The position numbers and the translations under genes were made by a program. The notes under the pieces were generated by a model. That model did no database searches. It was given only the letters and a program-made list of their open reading frames with translations, and was not told the DNA's origin. Source: Cryoendolithus antarcticus (lineage: Eukaryota; Ascomycota; Dothideomycetes; Cladosporiales; Cladosporiaceae). From it: a DNA stretch of 64,000 nt. The first letter of the stretch is position 1, and every line of letters starts with the position of its first letter. Below are positions 1 to 10,677 of the stretch, one piece after another. The stretch covers positions 310,001 to 374,000 of the forward strand of contig NAJO01000042.1 in the NCBI GenBank assembly GCA_002077065.1, in the 5' to 3' direction.

Positions 1-560
1 GCTTGTGCAGGCGAGTCCGGGTTGACTTCGTCGAGCAGCATTTGAATGCCTAGTAGGATCTGCTTGATCGTGATCGCTGGCTTCCATGCCTCCTCCTCGT
101 TCAGGATGCTGAGACAGACGGTGCCTGAGGGGTAGACGTTCGGGTGGAAGAGGGGTGGGGTGAATTTGCCTGTGCGATTGTCAGTCCGCTAAACCCTGTG
201 GATGGATAGCTTAGTGAGCGCTGCACACATTTAGGTGGCTTCGTTGGGTATTCTGGTCAGCACTTCATTAGCTACAGCCCTCGAAGTTCATCCAAACAGA
301 TGGCCAATCTTACCATCCGGGAACTGCATCTCCAGCTTCAACAGCGCACCCTCCCAGATTGTCTTGTCACGACCAGGTATCATGCATTCCCATCGCTTCA
401 GATCGAGTGCTGCGCCAGACTTCATGGGTTTCGCAACAAAACCGAATGGATGGTCTTTGCGCCACTGCTTCCTGTTTGCCATACTCAGCGCATATTGATG
501 TGGCGTTGCTCGTGGCTACACTTACCGTTCCTCCTGCAACCTATTCATGCATAACGACAT
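1..560 (-). CDS. ubc9: SUMO-conjugating enzyme E2 Ubc9, 3' end cut by window
   Basis: This is the E2 that takes activated SUMO from the Aos1-Uba2 E1 and passes it to lysines of nuclear targets. I place four exons: 526-560, 314-471, 229-252 and 1-169. All introns are GT-AG and 54-61 nt long, and the frame is continuous. The N-terminus [20 protein letters not shown] is the Ubc9 signature. The [15 protein letters not shown] stretch carries the catalytic Cys at codon 91 (bases 114-116), which matches Cys93 of human Ubc9. About 128 codons are present of the usual 155-160, so roughly 30 C-terminal residues lie outside the window. The gene is divergent from pex19 across 429 bp. Confidence 0.95.
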
Positions 561-989
561 CTTTGCGCTCGCTTGTTTGCGGTTTGTGAGTCAAACTGGT
601 TTGAAGTGTTGGTGTGTTCGAGGAAGTGCCTTTTACGGTTTGTGTGGATCAGAACGCGCGTGACGTGTTCCTGCAGAGCTTCTCGGCGAATGAGTGTGTC
701 AAAAGTCAGTGAGCCTCTACGTGATAGAATGAGTTACGATCTATCACTTTGGATGAGTACCGAAAGGCTGAATGCCTGAGACACAAGAGCTGGATGCCTG
801 AAAGATAGTGGGGATCTACCCGCATAGTGGGGCGAACTTCCGCCTCGGCATGTGATCGAGCACTCGGCATCAGCAGTGGCTGGCGTGGGGACTCGAGCAT
901 ACATGTACTGTAGTCTACTATCGACGACTCTGGGACCTCTGCTAGGTTTCGATTGACTCCGACACTCCTTTCCGCCTGTGTAGATAGAC
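561..989. other. Divergent intergenic region ubc9/pex19
   Basis: These 429 bp separate two divergent genes and presumably hold both promoters. I see no additional ORF or RNA gene that I can support. Confidence 0.5.
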
Positions 990-2001
990 ATGGCCTCCCA
1001 CCGAGAGCCAACGCTGGAATCGAAGACAGAAGTTGACACGAAAGCAGAGCCTATTGAGACAGCCCCCGACCCAGACGAAGACGACCTGGACGATCTCGAC
1101 GATGTCCTCGACCAGTTCTCCGCGAAGCCCACAGCCTCTACAACAGCGCCTACAGCTTCTGGTCCTGGCAGACCGCCCCAGACCCATGAAGTCCTCCCTT
1201 CAGACCCCGCGCTCGAAGCCCAGCTTGCAGCAGGCATACCCGACCTCCTCGCATCCATGGATTCCAATCCGCAGATGCAAAAGGAATTCGAGGCCATGAT
1301 GGCCGAGCTGCTGAAAGCTGGCCAAGCAGAGACAGACGCAGAAGCTATGGCGCACATAGGCAAAGCCACGGAAGCCGTACCTGCTCTCAGTGCCGAGAAG
1401 GGAGCCAAGGGAAAAGACGACAACTTCCAAGACACGATCAAACGCACTATGGAGCGCATGCAAGCCTCCTCCTCCTCCGCCGAAGCCGCGACAGCAGGCG
1501 CAGGGACCGAGGAGGACCTACTCGCGCAAATGATGAAAGAGCTCGGTGGCGCAGGGGCCGGCGGCGCAGGCGAAGAGGACTTCAACGGCATGTTGATGAG
1601 TATGATGGCGCAATTAACGCATAAGGAGATCTTGTACGAGCCGATGAAGGAGCTGAGCGATAAGTTTCCGGCTTGGATGGAGAAGAACGGTGGGGGAAAG
1701 GTGGGGAAGGAGGATATGGCTAGATATCGCGAGCAGCAGGTGCTTGTTGGGGAGATTGTGGGACGGTTTGAGAAGAAGGGGTATAGTGATGAGGATGAGG
1801 GGGATCGGGAGTATATTGTTGAGAGGATGCAGAAGGTAAGGTTGGCTGAAGCTAGATCGCTTGGTTCGTCTAGTTGTGTGTGTACTGACCATCTGTCAAT
1901 AGATGCAAGCTGCTGGCTCGCCACCTCCTGATCTGGTCGGCGACATGAGCGCTGCTCAAGAAGCGCTCGGCGAGCTCGAAGGAGGCTGTCCGACACAGTA
2001 A
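990..2001 (+). CDS. pex19: Peroxin 19 (PEX19), peroxisomal membrane-protein chaperone
   Basis: Pex19 binds newly made peroxisomal membrane proteins in the cytosol and docks on Pex3 to deliver them. Two exons, 990-1835 and 1903-2001, are joined across a 67-nt GTAAGG...AATAG intron and give 314 aa. The N-terminus is acidic (DDLDDLDDVLDQFSA), as in the Pex3-binding end of the family. The central helical part contains the family's MMAQLTHKEILYEPMKEL segment. The second exon ends in CPTQ, a CaaX-type farnesylation box, which confirms the splice choice; reading through the intron would lose it. A long antisense ORF over this gene is a shadow. Confidence 0.93.
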
Positions 2002-2228
2002 ATCTGCTCCTTGACTCCTGCCCTCCGATGGGTCACATGCTGTCAAGTTGACAGCGTACTCGGTGAGCGAGGACGAGGTACAGTGCCAGGGAGGGCCAGC
2101 CGTGCAGTCGTCCCCTGCTCGTACGGGCCCAGCCACTCGATTTCGCAGTGTTGGCACGATGCGGCGAGCCAAAGTTGCTTCGCCGAAGGCACACCCGCTG
2201 CCACAGGTCTGCTTGCAAGCGACCCGTC

Positions 2229-3172
2229 TCAGGACATGTCCATACTACCGAAGCCGCTCGCGAAATTGCCTTCTGACCTTGCCGCAGCATCTCCGAATGC
2301 CTGGCTGAATGAGGGTGCTAGATCGTCAAGCACGAAGTCATCGAACATTTCATCGAATCCCTCGTCGTCACTGCCGAAGTGCTCCGACATCATCTCGTCG
2401 CCTCCGCTTGGGTGATCGGGGTTCTCGGTTGAATGATGAGTGTTCTGCTCTGGCAGGAAGTCCAGCAAAGCGTCCAGTTCCTCCTGTTCGCGCATCGCGA
2501 TCATCTCAGCCTCTGCCTCGGGCGACGACGTCGGTATGTGAAAGTCAGGGCCAGCATTGGTGTACATAGGTAGATCGAGACTTGGGCGTGACGCCTGATT
2601 GTCGACTTCCCAACCCATTAGATCTTCATCACTCTCCCCCATGGTCTGGACAGGCGCAGACTGTGCCTGCTCAGCCTCCCAGCGCTTCTGCTCCCGTACG
2701 AACTCCAGTCGCTGAATCTGAAAGTGGACATCAGTACTCAACTTTAAACTTGCAGTAGCTTGATCTCACTCACATCCTCACCCATCTTCTCAAATCGCCC
2801 GTCATCTCTACTGTCCTTCACCTTGTTCAGGAACATCTTCCGTCGCTTCTCCTTTAATATATCCCCAGTCGCTACTGGAGCACGTTTGATAGCTCGCTGT
2901 GACCAAGCGGGTCGAACAGTACGCTCAGCTGACTGAGGCTGATTGCCAGTGAAGCTCATTGTGCTGCTACGCGCGGCAAGTGGCGAGCTGTGAGAGCCGA
3001 AGCCGAAACTCGTATGCTCCGATCTTGGCTCAGTGCGCGAGAGTGGCGATCGTACGGCCCCGGTGTATGCGGTGATGGGATTACTGTATGCTTGGGGAGG
3101 TGAGGAGAACCAAGCTGGAGCCATCGAGGGGCTCTGCATGGTGTCGGCGTGCCGCGGAGACATTGTCAACAT
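2229..3172 (-). CDS. Unrecognised acidic protein, two exons
   Basis: I do not recognise this protein. Exon 1 (2774-3172) and exon 2 (2229-2717) join in phase 0 across a 56-nt GTGAGT...TTCAG intron to give about 295 aa. The first half is Ser/Pro-rich and disordered-looking. The middle has a basic then charged stretch (KEKRRKMFLNKVKDSR, followed by GED-IQRLEFVREQKRWEAE) that spans the splice site and looks like the conserved core. The C-terminal third is strongly acidic (GSDDEGFDEMFDDFVLDDL). I chose the ATG at 3172 (MLTMSPRH). The frame stays open further upstream, so the start is uncertain. The gene is divergent from the ADCK gene. Confidence 0.6.
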
Positions 3173-3421
3173 GTTTGTCTGACGTGACGTGGGGTGCTGA
3201 ACGCGTCGAAGTTGAAGAACGCGCGCTTTGATGAGGCTCTGCGGAGATGCCGTCATAAGATCTCGGAGATCTCGGAGATAAAAGCGGCTCGGGTAGATCG
3301 ACGCTTGAAATGTCGAGACGAGCAGCATTGGGATTGAGTGCCACCATTACCAGCGGTTGATCCTATAGATCCTCTTCAGACACCACGTTGTCCGTACCTT
3401 GTGCTTAGCACCCTTCGAACT

Positions 3422-3430
3422 ATGCGATGA
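3422..3430 (+). promoter_or_regulatory. Two-codon uORF overlapping the ADCK start codon
   Basis: The bases ATGCGATGA form a Met-Arg-stop mini-ORF. Its TGA overlaps the ATG of the downstream kinase-like gene (3427-3429) in an ATGA arrangement. If the transcript starts upstream of 3422, ribosomes would meet this uORF first and reach the main frame by leaky scanning or reinitiation. The sequence is seen directly; the regulatory role is inference. Confidence 0.35.
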
Positions 3431-5228
3431 CGCCTACTACATGGCTACGGCCAGCGACTGCAATAGCGCGCTCCTGGACTTGCCAATCGTGCTTGCAATC
3501 GCAGATCCGAGCGACTGGCAAATCGCGTTTCTCTACAGGGCAAAGTAGATTGTCTCAAGCAGGCAAGCGAGCATGGCGAGAGCGGATACAAGAACCTCGT
3601 GCAAAGCGACAGGTGGCCATCGCGGTCACTGTCGTCTTCGTCGCGGGTACGGGGGTGCTGGCTTTCAGTGACAGGGCAAGGCACTTTTACACCGCTGTGG
3701 AAAGAAGTGGGAGGGTCGGGATCACACTGGCGCTATGCGTGAATGAGTGAGCATGGCCTGCAAGCATGATGGAAATAAAGTTTTGGGACTGACAACGGAC
3801 AGCTACCGAGTCACGCTGAAGAAGAACGCAGACCCAGCCTACTCGGCGATACTCTCGGCATGTCACAAGCGATGTGCGGAGCGAACTCTAGTGGCGATGG
3901 AGAAGAATGGCAGTATCTTCATAAAGCTAGGCCAACATCTCTCATCGCTCAACTATCTGCTCCCCTCTGAGTGGTGCGATACTTTCATTCCGTTGCAAGA
4001 CAGATGTCCGGTCTCGGCCTTCTCCAGCGTTGAAGCAATGGTCCTCAAAGACACTGGCAAGAAACTAGATGACTACTTCGAGACATTCGAGCGGAGTCCG
4101 ATAGGTGCTGCAAGTCTGGCACAGGTGCATATCGCCACTCTGAAGTCCACTGGCGAGAAGGTAGCTGTCAAGGTGCAGCACCCAGCACTAGATGAGTGGT
4201 CAAAGCTCGACCTTGCATTGACACGATTCTCATTCGCAACGTTGAAGCGTTTCTTTCCTGAGTACGATCTCACATGGCTCAGTGAGGAGATGGAAATCTC
4301 ACTTCCACAGGAACTCGACTTTCGGCAAGAAGGTCGCAATGCCCTCCGAGCCAAAGCGTACTTCGCAAAGCACACCTCATTGCCCCTCGTGATTCCGGAT
4401 GTCTACTGGGCCCAACGCCGGATTCTCGTTATGGAGTATGTGACTGGCCACCGACCGGACGATCTTTCCTTCCTCGACTCAAATGGTATCGACCGCGATG
4501 AAGTCTCGGCAGCGCTATCACGCATCTTTAACGAGATGATCTTTGGCGCCGATGCACCTCTCCATTGCGATCCCCACGGTGGCAATCTAGCTATCCGCAT
4601 TAACCCTAATAAGCGGAAGCCACGCAACTTCGACATCATCCTGTATGACCACGGACTTTACCGCGACATACCACTGGATATTCGACGCGCATATGCGCAC
4701 CTCTGGCTTGCTGTACTGGACACCGACGAAGACAGGATGCGAAAGTACGCTTACCAGGTGGCTGGCATCAAGGACGATGAGTTTCCGCTGTTCGCTTCCG
4801 CCATCACAGGCAGAGACTACACCGTTGTAAAGTCATCGGTCGTCAAGGGACGGAATACAAGTGAAAAACAGGCCATCTCTGACGCTTTAGGTGATGGACT
4901 ACTAGAGCAGCTAGTGCAGCTCTTGGGCAAGGTGCCGAGGGTCATCCTGCTGATCTTGAAGACGAATGATCTCACGAGATCGCTGGACGAGAACCTGCAT
5001 ACATCGCAAGGACCGATACGAACGTTCCTCATCCTTGCACGTTACGCAAGTCGGGCTGTGTATGAGGAGAGCGTAGAGGCCATACAAGGAAGTTTGCTGT
5101 GGCCTGGAAATACGTTTAGCTTCCTCAAGGCGCTATTGTCATATGGAGGCGTCGTGGGGAAGCTGAGAGTATATGAAATGTACCTGAGTGCCAGGAGGAG
5201 GCTGGGGTTGAGGACAGATCTTGCTTGA
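3427..5228 (+). CDS. Mitochondrial ABC1/ADCK family atypical kinase (Mcp2/ADCK1-like)
   Basis: This is an ABC1/ADCK (UbiB-type) protein-kinase-like protein. Yeast Mcp2 and human ADCK1/5 relatives act at the mitochondrial inner membrane in lipid homeostasis. Exons 3427-3746 and 3803-5228 join across GTGAGC...GACAG to read CVND-YRVTLKK, giving 581 aa. The N-terminus is basic and acid-poor with RFST, a typical matrix-targeting sequence, and a membrane segment follows near residues 65-80. Family motifs are visible: KLGQ (KxGQ), GAASLAQVH (Ala-rich loop), VAVKVQHP (lysine), HCDPHGGN (catalytic loop) and YDHGLYR (metal-binding Asp). Length and motif order fit the family. Assignment to the Mcp2 branch rather than Coq8 is by overall resemblance. 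Confidence 0.9.
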
Positions 5229-5337
5229 GTCCTACCACGAACCGCGTACCTGATGCAACCCGTTGACTCCTCCTTCACTTCTGGACCTGAGTCAAACGTC
5301 CTCGACAATGCGCGTAATGCGGCGCAGAAGAGAGGTC

Positions 5338-5955
5338 CTAGTCCCCGCCCTGGCCCATGAGTGCCCACTTGTCTCTGGCCGTACCATCTCCCCAGGCTTC
5401 ATCAATATGAGCCAGCACCAGACGCTGCCACTTCGGGGTAGCCTCAACTTCAGGCCATGGTGTTCCTCGCATCGACGCTGCCATTTGCAACAAGGCCTGC
5501 ACAGCCGGTTGATCAGGACGGATTGGCGGGCCTTCAATGGTAGGGGCAGGCGTGAGACGAGCATGCACCCTTCGCACCCATACCATGAGATTCGTCCGGT
5601 CAGGCTGGTCTGAAACTACCACGTACAGCGGCTCCGCTTTCCCGGGTTCGTCGTATGCATCGAACAGATCATGCTTGCGACGAGCCAGCAGTACCGTTGT
5701 GGAGTCGTAGTGCTCGCACGTCACGTGGAAGCTGTTCTTGCCGTAGTAGATGCCGCCGGCTTCTTTGCGGATGAGGTGGCAGACCAAGAGTAGATCGGGC
5801 TCCGTCGCTCCTGTGCTTGAGAATGGAATTGAGCTTTCTGCGATCACGACAAGTTCCCAGACTCGATTGCGTAGTTCGCCTGGGATTTTAGTGAAAAGAG
5901 GCGACTTGGCGACAGCCAGACTTCTCTCGGCGGCGGAAGGTGCTTTTGTTTCCAT
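5338..5955 (-). CDS. F-box/2EXR-like family A, copy 1 (intact)
   Basis: This is a single-exon protein of 205 aa. The N-terminus is followed by SPLFTKIPGELRNRVWELV (about residues 18-36), which resembles the LPxELRxxIW box of fungal F-box/2EXR-like proteins. A CHLIRKEAGGIYYGKNSF segment and the family C-terminus (TPWPEVEATPKWQRLV) follow. The first ATG in frame is at 5955. No signal peptide or membrane segment is visible. It is the downstream-most member of the array. The molecular role is unknown; adaptor function in ubiquitin ligases is only a family-level guess, since the box is short and weak. Confidence 0.75.
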   Translation of the reverse strand: METKAPSAAERSLAVAKSPLFTKIPGELRNRVWELVVIAESSIPFSSTGATEPDLLLVCHLIRKEAGGIYYGKNSFHVTCEHYDSTTVLLARRKHDLFDAYDEPGKAEPLYVVVSDQPDRTNLMVWVRRVHARLTPAPTIEGPPIRPDQPAVQALLQMAASMRGTPWPEVEATPKWQRLVLAHIDEAWGDGTARDKWALMGQGGD

Positions 5956-6321
5956 CACTGTAACAGGTGATAGTTGCTTAGATGCAATGGATTGTGTTCG
6001 GAGACGCGGAGGAGAGCGATCGCCTTATAACAGTCAGACACAGCAATCCGATCAGCTAAACGCTAATTACAAGTCGGGACTACGGCGGTTACATGCTGAC
6101 CACTCAACGTTCCACCACAGGCCCACGCCAAAGACCAAGACCGCAACATTGAAAGCGGCATCCTGGCTTCGATCTCATGCCTGCGCCGCCCGTTCGATTT
6201 CCAGAGCTATGTGGAAGTACATTGCCGTTGCGCCGCTTCCGTTGGTCGTCCAGAGCCCAACCAGCATCACGTGCGCAAGCAAGCCGTTGAGTCATGTGCC
6301 ACCTCATGGTAACGCCACAAG

Positions 6322-6916
6322 CTACTCCTCCAGGGCGTGCTCGACAGCCCAGGCCGGATTGCATTTGACTAGCAATGGACGATGTAACTTCAGCAGTCCT
6401 TCAACCTCGCTCCACGGCGTCGTAACCATTGCTTTCATGGTCTGAAGCATCGCCACCAACCCGATTTTCTGAACCGTGCTGCGTCCCCTCTTGGAAGGAG
6501 CGCACTGCGTGAATGAGAGTGCATTCTTTCCAGCCACAGCATCCAATACTCCCAGTGCAGAGTCCCGGTGATGCCCAAGCGAAGTCGATGTCTGGGTATG
6601 GCGTCGCGGAGGAGCATGCCGAAAGACTTGACTTGCGCTCGGCGAGCAGTAGCAAAGTTGAGTCGTAGTTCTCGCAGGTGACCTGTACGGTATTCTCGTG
6701 GTAAAAAATCCCTCCCGCTTCAGCCCGGACGAGGCGACAGGTGACTAGCAATCCTGGTCGTTGGACTCCGTGTCCTGTGAAGCAGATGTTGTGCTCTTCA
6801 ATGATAGCGAACCCCTATATGATGTTTCGTAACTCGCCAGAGAGCTTGATGAAGAGTAAGGACGACGCGACGCCGGCATTGAAGATCACGTCGAGAGAGT
6901 CTTCGATCGAGGCCAT
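6322..6916 (-). pseudogene. F-box/2EXR-like family A, copy 2 (broken)
   Basis: Reading from the ATG at 6916 (MASIEDSLDV), the frame gives LLFIKLSGELRNII and then a TAG at 6815-6817, where paralogues 1, 3, 5 and 7 have Trp (RNxxW). The same frame continues with CRLVRAEAGGIFYHENTVQV. Similarity then moves to a second frame around 6600-6640 (YWMLWLERMHSH) and to a third near 6500 (TTPWSEVEGLLKLHRPLLVK). So there is one nonsense codon plus two frameshifts. The TGG-to-TAG change is CpA-to-TpA on the template strand. Confidence 0.8.
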
Positions 6917-7069
6917 GCCTGGTGTGAGCATATCGTTTATGGGCGGTCTGTGAGGATGTGACGTGTACGATTGCGAAGGAGGGTATAAAGATCCGAGGAC
7001 GTGGGATCTGCGGGAGAAGGTTCTAAGCTTCCTAGATGGCAGGTACGACGGAGAAGAGCTTCCGATGCA

Positions 7070-7168
7070 CTACTGCAAGAATTTACTGGCAGGAACGACC
7101 ACGGTATTGCTATATCTACGACCACCGAATCTCTCAAATATCCCGCCAGCTTCGTTCCGACTAAGTTT
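7070..7168 (-). pseudogene. Probable relic of a further family A copy
   Basis: A short in-frame segment reads KLSRNEAGGIFERFGGRRY, then SNTVVVPASKF. It can be laid on LIRKEAG...ARYDSNALLIANRKF of copy 3 with one large and one single-residue gap. It sits between copies 2 and 3, upstream of copy 2, with no start or box motif. The match is short, so chance similarity cannot be excluded. Confidence 0.35.
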
Positions 7169-7293
7169 TCGTCCTCTTGCCATCGCCGCCTTCTGCACTC
7201 TGCAGAGCCCGGAAGCTAGGTCAGTCCACGAATAGCAGATCCATTGACATCGCCTGAACGACCCTTCCAAAGCTACTGCTTGCACAGGTTCCT

Positions 7294-7872
7294 TCACTTT
7301 TCCGCGCTTGGCTCCTTGGCCCAGGTTGAATCAATCTTGACAAGCAACGCTCGCTGCCTCTTCAGCAACGCCTCCACCTTCGGCCACGACATTCCTCGCA
7401 ATCCTGCAGCTATCTTGAAAGCTCCGTAGAGAACCACTACATCAATTTCGCCATCTTCATCTCTCAACGCGGGGCATGAGAGTCTTCCGGCGTGTATACG
7501 CTCGAGCCAAATGAGCAGGTTTTTCCAGCTGGGCTTGCGGTCAGACGTGATTCCATGGCCTTGCTTTCTGGTCCTTGAGGTTTTGAAGGTCTCGAACTTG
7601 CGGTTGGCTATCAAGAGTGCATTTGAATCGTAGCGAGCGCAGACGGCACGTAACTTGTTGTCGTGACAGTACAGGCTGCCAGCTTCTTTGCGAATAAATC
7701 GACACGCTGTGAGTAAACCGGGCTCCGTAACGCCCGTGGGGAATATGTCGATAACGTCGTCTCCGGAGATGGCTAAGCTCCACACGCGATTACGCAGCTC
7801 GCCTGAGAGTTTGCTGAACAGTGGCGAATGAGCGACTGCGGAGTCGGCAGCAATGCGGTCCTCCGACATCAT
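7294..7872 (-). CDS. F-box/2EXR-like family A, copy 3 (intact)
   Basis: This is a single-exon protein of 192 aa. The box motif SPLFSKLSGELRNRVWSLA lies near residues 16-34, followed by CRFIRKEAGSLYCHDNKL and ARYDSNALLIANRKF. A Trp-rich segment (SWKNLLIWLERIHAG) and the C-terminal GMSWPKVEALLKRQRALLV complete the family pattern. It is the best reference copy for reading the broken neighbours. Two consecutive ATGs (7872, 7869) could serve as start. Function unknown. Confidence 0.75.
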   Translation of the reverse strand: MMSEDRIAADSAVAHSPLFSKLSGELRNRVWSLAISGDDVIDIFPTGVTEPGLLTACRFIRKEAGSLYCHDNKLRAVCARYDSNALLIANRKFETFKTSRTRKQGHGITSDRKPSWKNLLIWLERIHAGRLSCPALRDEDGEIDVVVLYGAFKIAAGLRGMSWPKVEALLKRQRALLVKIDSTWAKEPSAEK

Positions 7873-8230
7873 CAAATCGCATTGGGCTGTGCGCTTGGAA
7901 GTGATGGTTTGATGACAACGGAGTGTCGTGAGTATCCATCAGGCGCTGCACAAGATCTACAATGTGGGTCACATCAAGCGGGGGGGTTGCGTTCTCGATT
8001 GGTAGGCACGACCGGCGAAGGTCGTGCCTTCACTACCGATGTATGGGCGAGAAAGCCACCGCCATCCACACCGGAGCTGTTCCTTCGATGCTGGAGCCAT
8101 GCCGTTGACCTGAGCAAACGTCCGTCCTTCTCCGCCGCCAGGTTACTTGTCCTTCGTTAGCATATGCTGCGCAATTCTTGTTAATGAGCACTGAGCGTAC
8201 GATACTACACTGAAGCTGGCACTTACAAGT

Positions 8231-8773
8231 TCACTCATGTGTGGCAGACTTCACTTCCCATCCAGGACGTAGCAAAGCCAGTGTCCTGCGCTGATCCTCC
8301 AAGAGACTTGCAACCAATTTCCAAGACACTTTCTGCCCCCATCGCAGTAACCATGCGAAACACGCCGACGATGATTGACTCTTGCACCGTTATTTGCGAG
8401 TCGTAAGTGGGCTTTCTCTTCATCGCATTGGTGAAGATTGATTTGAGCCACTTCTGGAGGTTCGACCAGTCCGCGGCTCCCCCTATGCTCAACTCGATGC
8501 AATCGTGATCAGCAGTCGTCAGGTCTAGTGCTAGGAACCTTTGCTTGAGTATCACGAGTGATGTCGGGTCGTATGACGGTACATGTGCGAGTATCTTGTT
8601 CTCGAGATAGAAGATCTTGCTGCTTCATTGCGAGTGGCGTGGCAAACAAGTGGTAATCCCGGCTCCTCGACGCCAGCATTTGTATACGGGATATGGTCCT
8701 CTTGAAACACAAACAAGCGCTAGAGGACGTTTCGTAGTTCGCCACTGAGTCTGAACAGTGGTGACTGTGACAT
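8231..8773 (-). pseudogene. F-box/2EXR-like family A, copy 4 (nonsense plus compensating frameshifts)
   Basis: The ATG at 8773 (MSQSPLFRLSGELRNVL) runs into TAG at 8720-8722, exactly at the conserved Trp of the box and at the same position as in copy 2. A frameshift near 8610 moves the similarity to another frame (KIFYLENKILAHVPSYDP). A second near 8330 returns it to the original frame for the C-terminus (VSWKLVASLLEDQRRTLALL), which ends with TGA at 8231-8233. The total span of 181 codons matches intact paralogues, so the gene kept its length while losing its frame. Confidence 0.8.
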
Positions 8774-9091
8774 CGCGGCGGAGGTGGTGGTCTTGTTGCG
8801 TGTCTGTGATTTCGTTGAAGGCGATTCGATGGTGCGCTCACTGCCATTATAGTTGGGAGTGATGTAGGAGTGACAGCAGATTCGCGAAGTGAATCGACAC
8901 GACCTCGCCGCCTGTTTAGGAAGGCGCGACCCTCGGCCTGCATTTCTGGCCTGCTGTTAACAAGCACTTTCGAGTTCGAGTCTTCGGTGGCCCTGCAGTC
9001 TACTTGAACGCACGGCACATGCAGATAAGTACACATTGCTGCTCTTCGTGTACGAAGTCCACAACCTGGCTCGGTAAGGTCGCCATTTCAC

Positions 9092-9567
9092 TTACACAAC
9101 GAAACATATGTCGTATGTAAAGCTCCTCGATGCCATTCCCAGGATCCTCACGCAACGTGATCCGTGTGTGTTCGGCATGGTACAGTTCCAGTCAGGTCTT
9201 GAGATATGCCCATTCCCTCTTCTTTGTACGGCGTGTATCGAGCCATACACGAGCGGTCCTCCAACTAAGCCGAGAGAGGCGGCTCTCCTATCAAGCATAC
9301 GCAGCGCTCTGAGACCACAAATGCTGATCCTACTCACTACCTTGTTCTCGAGGTAGCAAGTGGTGGCTACCTCTCGTCGAATTAGACGGCAAGTAGAGAG
9401 CAGAGCCGGTTCCTTGATCGCAGACCTAGTGATTTTGAAATTCTTTCCCCCGACGTAGTAAAGCGCCAAATCATATTCCGCAGCTCACCACTGAGCCTGA
9501 AAATTGGCGAGGGAGACGCCGACAGCGACAAGCTGTCGAGGCTCGGTCCACCTGGCCCTGCCATCAT
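9092..9567 (-). pseudogene. F-box/2EXR-like family A, copy 5 (frameshifted)
   Basis: From the ATG at 9567 the frame reads PSPIFRLSGELRNMIWRFTT and keeps the box Trp. At about 9460 the family similarity moves to the -1 frame (EPALLSTCRLIRREVATTCY, then LENKVVS). The C-terminal half is poorly conserved; only GPLVYGSIHAV recalls the NLLIWLERIHAG segment. I read this as a pseudogene with one clear frameshift and further decay. A sequencing indel could explain the frameshift but not the loss of the C-terminal pattern. Confidence 0.7.
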
Positions 9568-10107
9568 GTATTTGTTCCGAGGCCGCGGACAAACGTGATC
9601 GAGGATGCGAACGGGGGAAGAAGGAAATAGGAGAGATGATGAAAAGCCAACGACCTACTGTAGGCGGTACCGAAGCATACTTGTGGACAGGCAAGTAGCG
9701 GCGATCGGAAGGTCAGCTACCAGTCAAATTTACGGAATTTGACAACCGCAAATTCTTGACCCGCCCTTGTCTTCTACCTAAATGACCTCCAATCTCTGCT
9801 CCTAATGCCATCCTGGTTCTCACCAATAGCAATACGGTGCTTCAACGAAGTGACAATAGTGATCTCGCCGCCCAACCCAACAGAACCTTGCTTCTGTGAA
9901 TCCTGTGCCACAAGCACTCATATCGTCCCACGCACCCGACTCGCGCCGATCAATAACGAGGTCTTGCCTCGCATACATGACAATCTAGCCTTGGCCCGGC
10001 TATCAGGGTGGTGCAGGGCGTCTTCAATACTCGTCAGTGTGGGCCATAAGACCTGTCCACGCCCAGTTGCAACGTCCCCTCAACATCGTTGCTTCACACG
10101 CCAGGTA

Positions 10108-10677
10108 TCACGCCGCCCAACCACTGTTGAGTGCAACAAGCGAACGATGCTGCATTTCCAGCGAGCTCTCAACAAGTTTCCAGGGATGGTCCCGCAATCT
10201 TTCCACCGTCAGGAACATGACATTAATGATGCAGCGTTCCGCGAGATATGAATGAGGCCAGTCCGGGCACAATGCAAGCTCTCGAGTGTGGTAGCGTCCC
10301 AACCATAACTTGAGCGCCGGCCAACTCGTCCCCTTAGCGTTCTCCTGGAAGACCATGGGCATCTGCTCACGAAAGCCTATTGACGACATCTTGAGATGAT
10401 AATGGAGCAGCGACGTTGTGTCGTACGATGCGCCCGTGCAGACCACTGCGCTCTCGAGATTGTGTATGCTTCTTGCCTCCTTACGTATCGCGTGGCAGGT
10501 GAACAGAACCGGAGGTTCTTCGACTCCAGAGCCTGTGTAGACTACAGGCTGGTCGCTCGTGACGGTAAAGCGACAGATGATGTTGCGGACCTCACCGCTG
10601 AGTTTGAAGAGTGGTGAGTTCGCCACCGCCGGGGATATGGGTGCTTTCTTAGCACATTTCCGATTGCGTGTCGGCAT
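10108..10677 (-). CDS. F-box/2EXR-like family A, copy 6 (intact)
   Basis: This is a single-exon protein of 189 aa. The N-terminus is basic (MPTRNRKCAKK) and is followed by NSPLFKLSGEVRNIICRF. The box Trp is replaced by Cys (TGC). Then come CHAIRKEARSIHNLESAVV, a Trp-containing segment (SWPALKLWLGRYHTREL) and HPWKLVESSLEMQHRSLVAL. It is open throughout, but its box is atypical, so it may be drifting. Function unknown. Confidence 0.7.
   Translation of the reverse strand: MPTRNRKCAKKAPISPAVANSPLFKLSGEVRNIICRFTVTSDQPVVYTGSGVEEPPVLFTCHAIRKEARSIHNLESAVVCTGASYDTTSLLHYHLKMSSIGFREQMPMVFQENAKGTSWPALKLWLGRYHTRELALCPDWPHSYLAERCIINVMFLTVERLRDHPWKLVESSLEMQHRSLVALNSGWAA

Noticed and set aside
734..1996. 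420-codon minus-strand ORF opposite pex19
   Set aside because: It mirrors the pex19 codon pattern, has a Ser-rich composition typical of antisense frames, and starts without support; pex19 has clear homology and splice sites.
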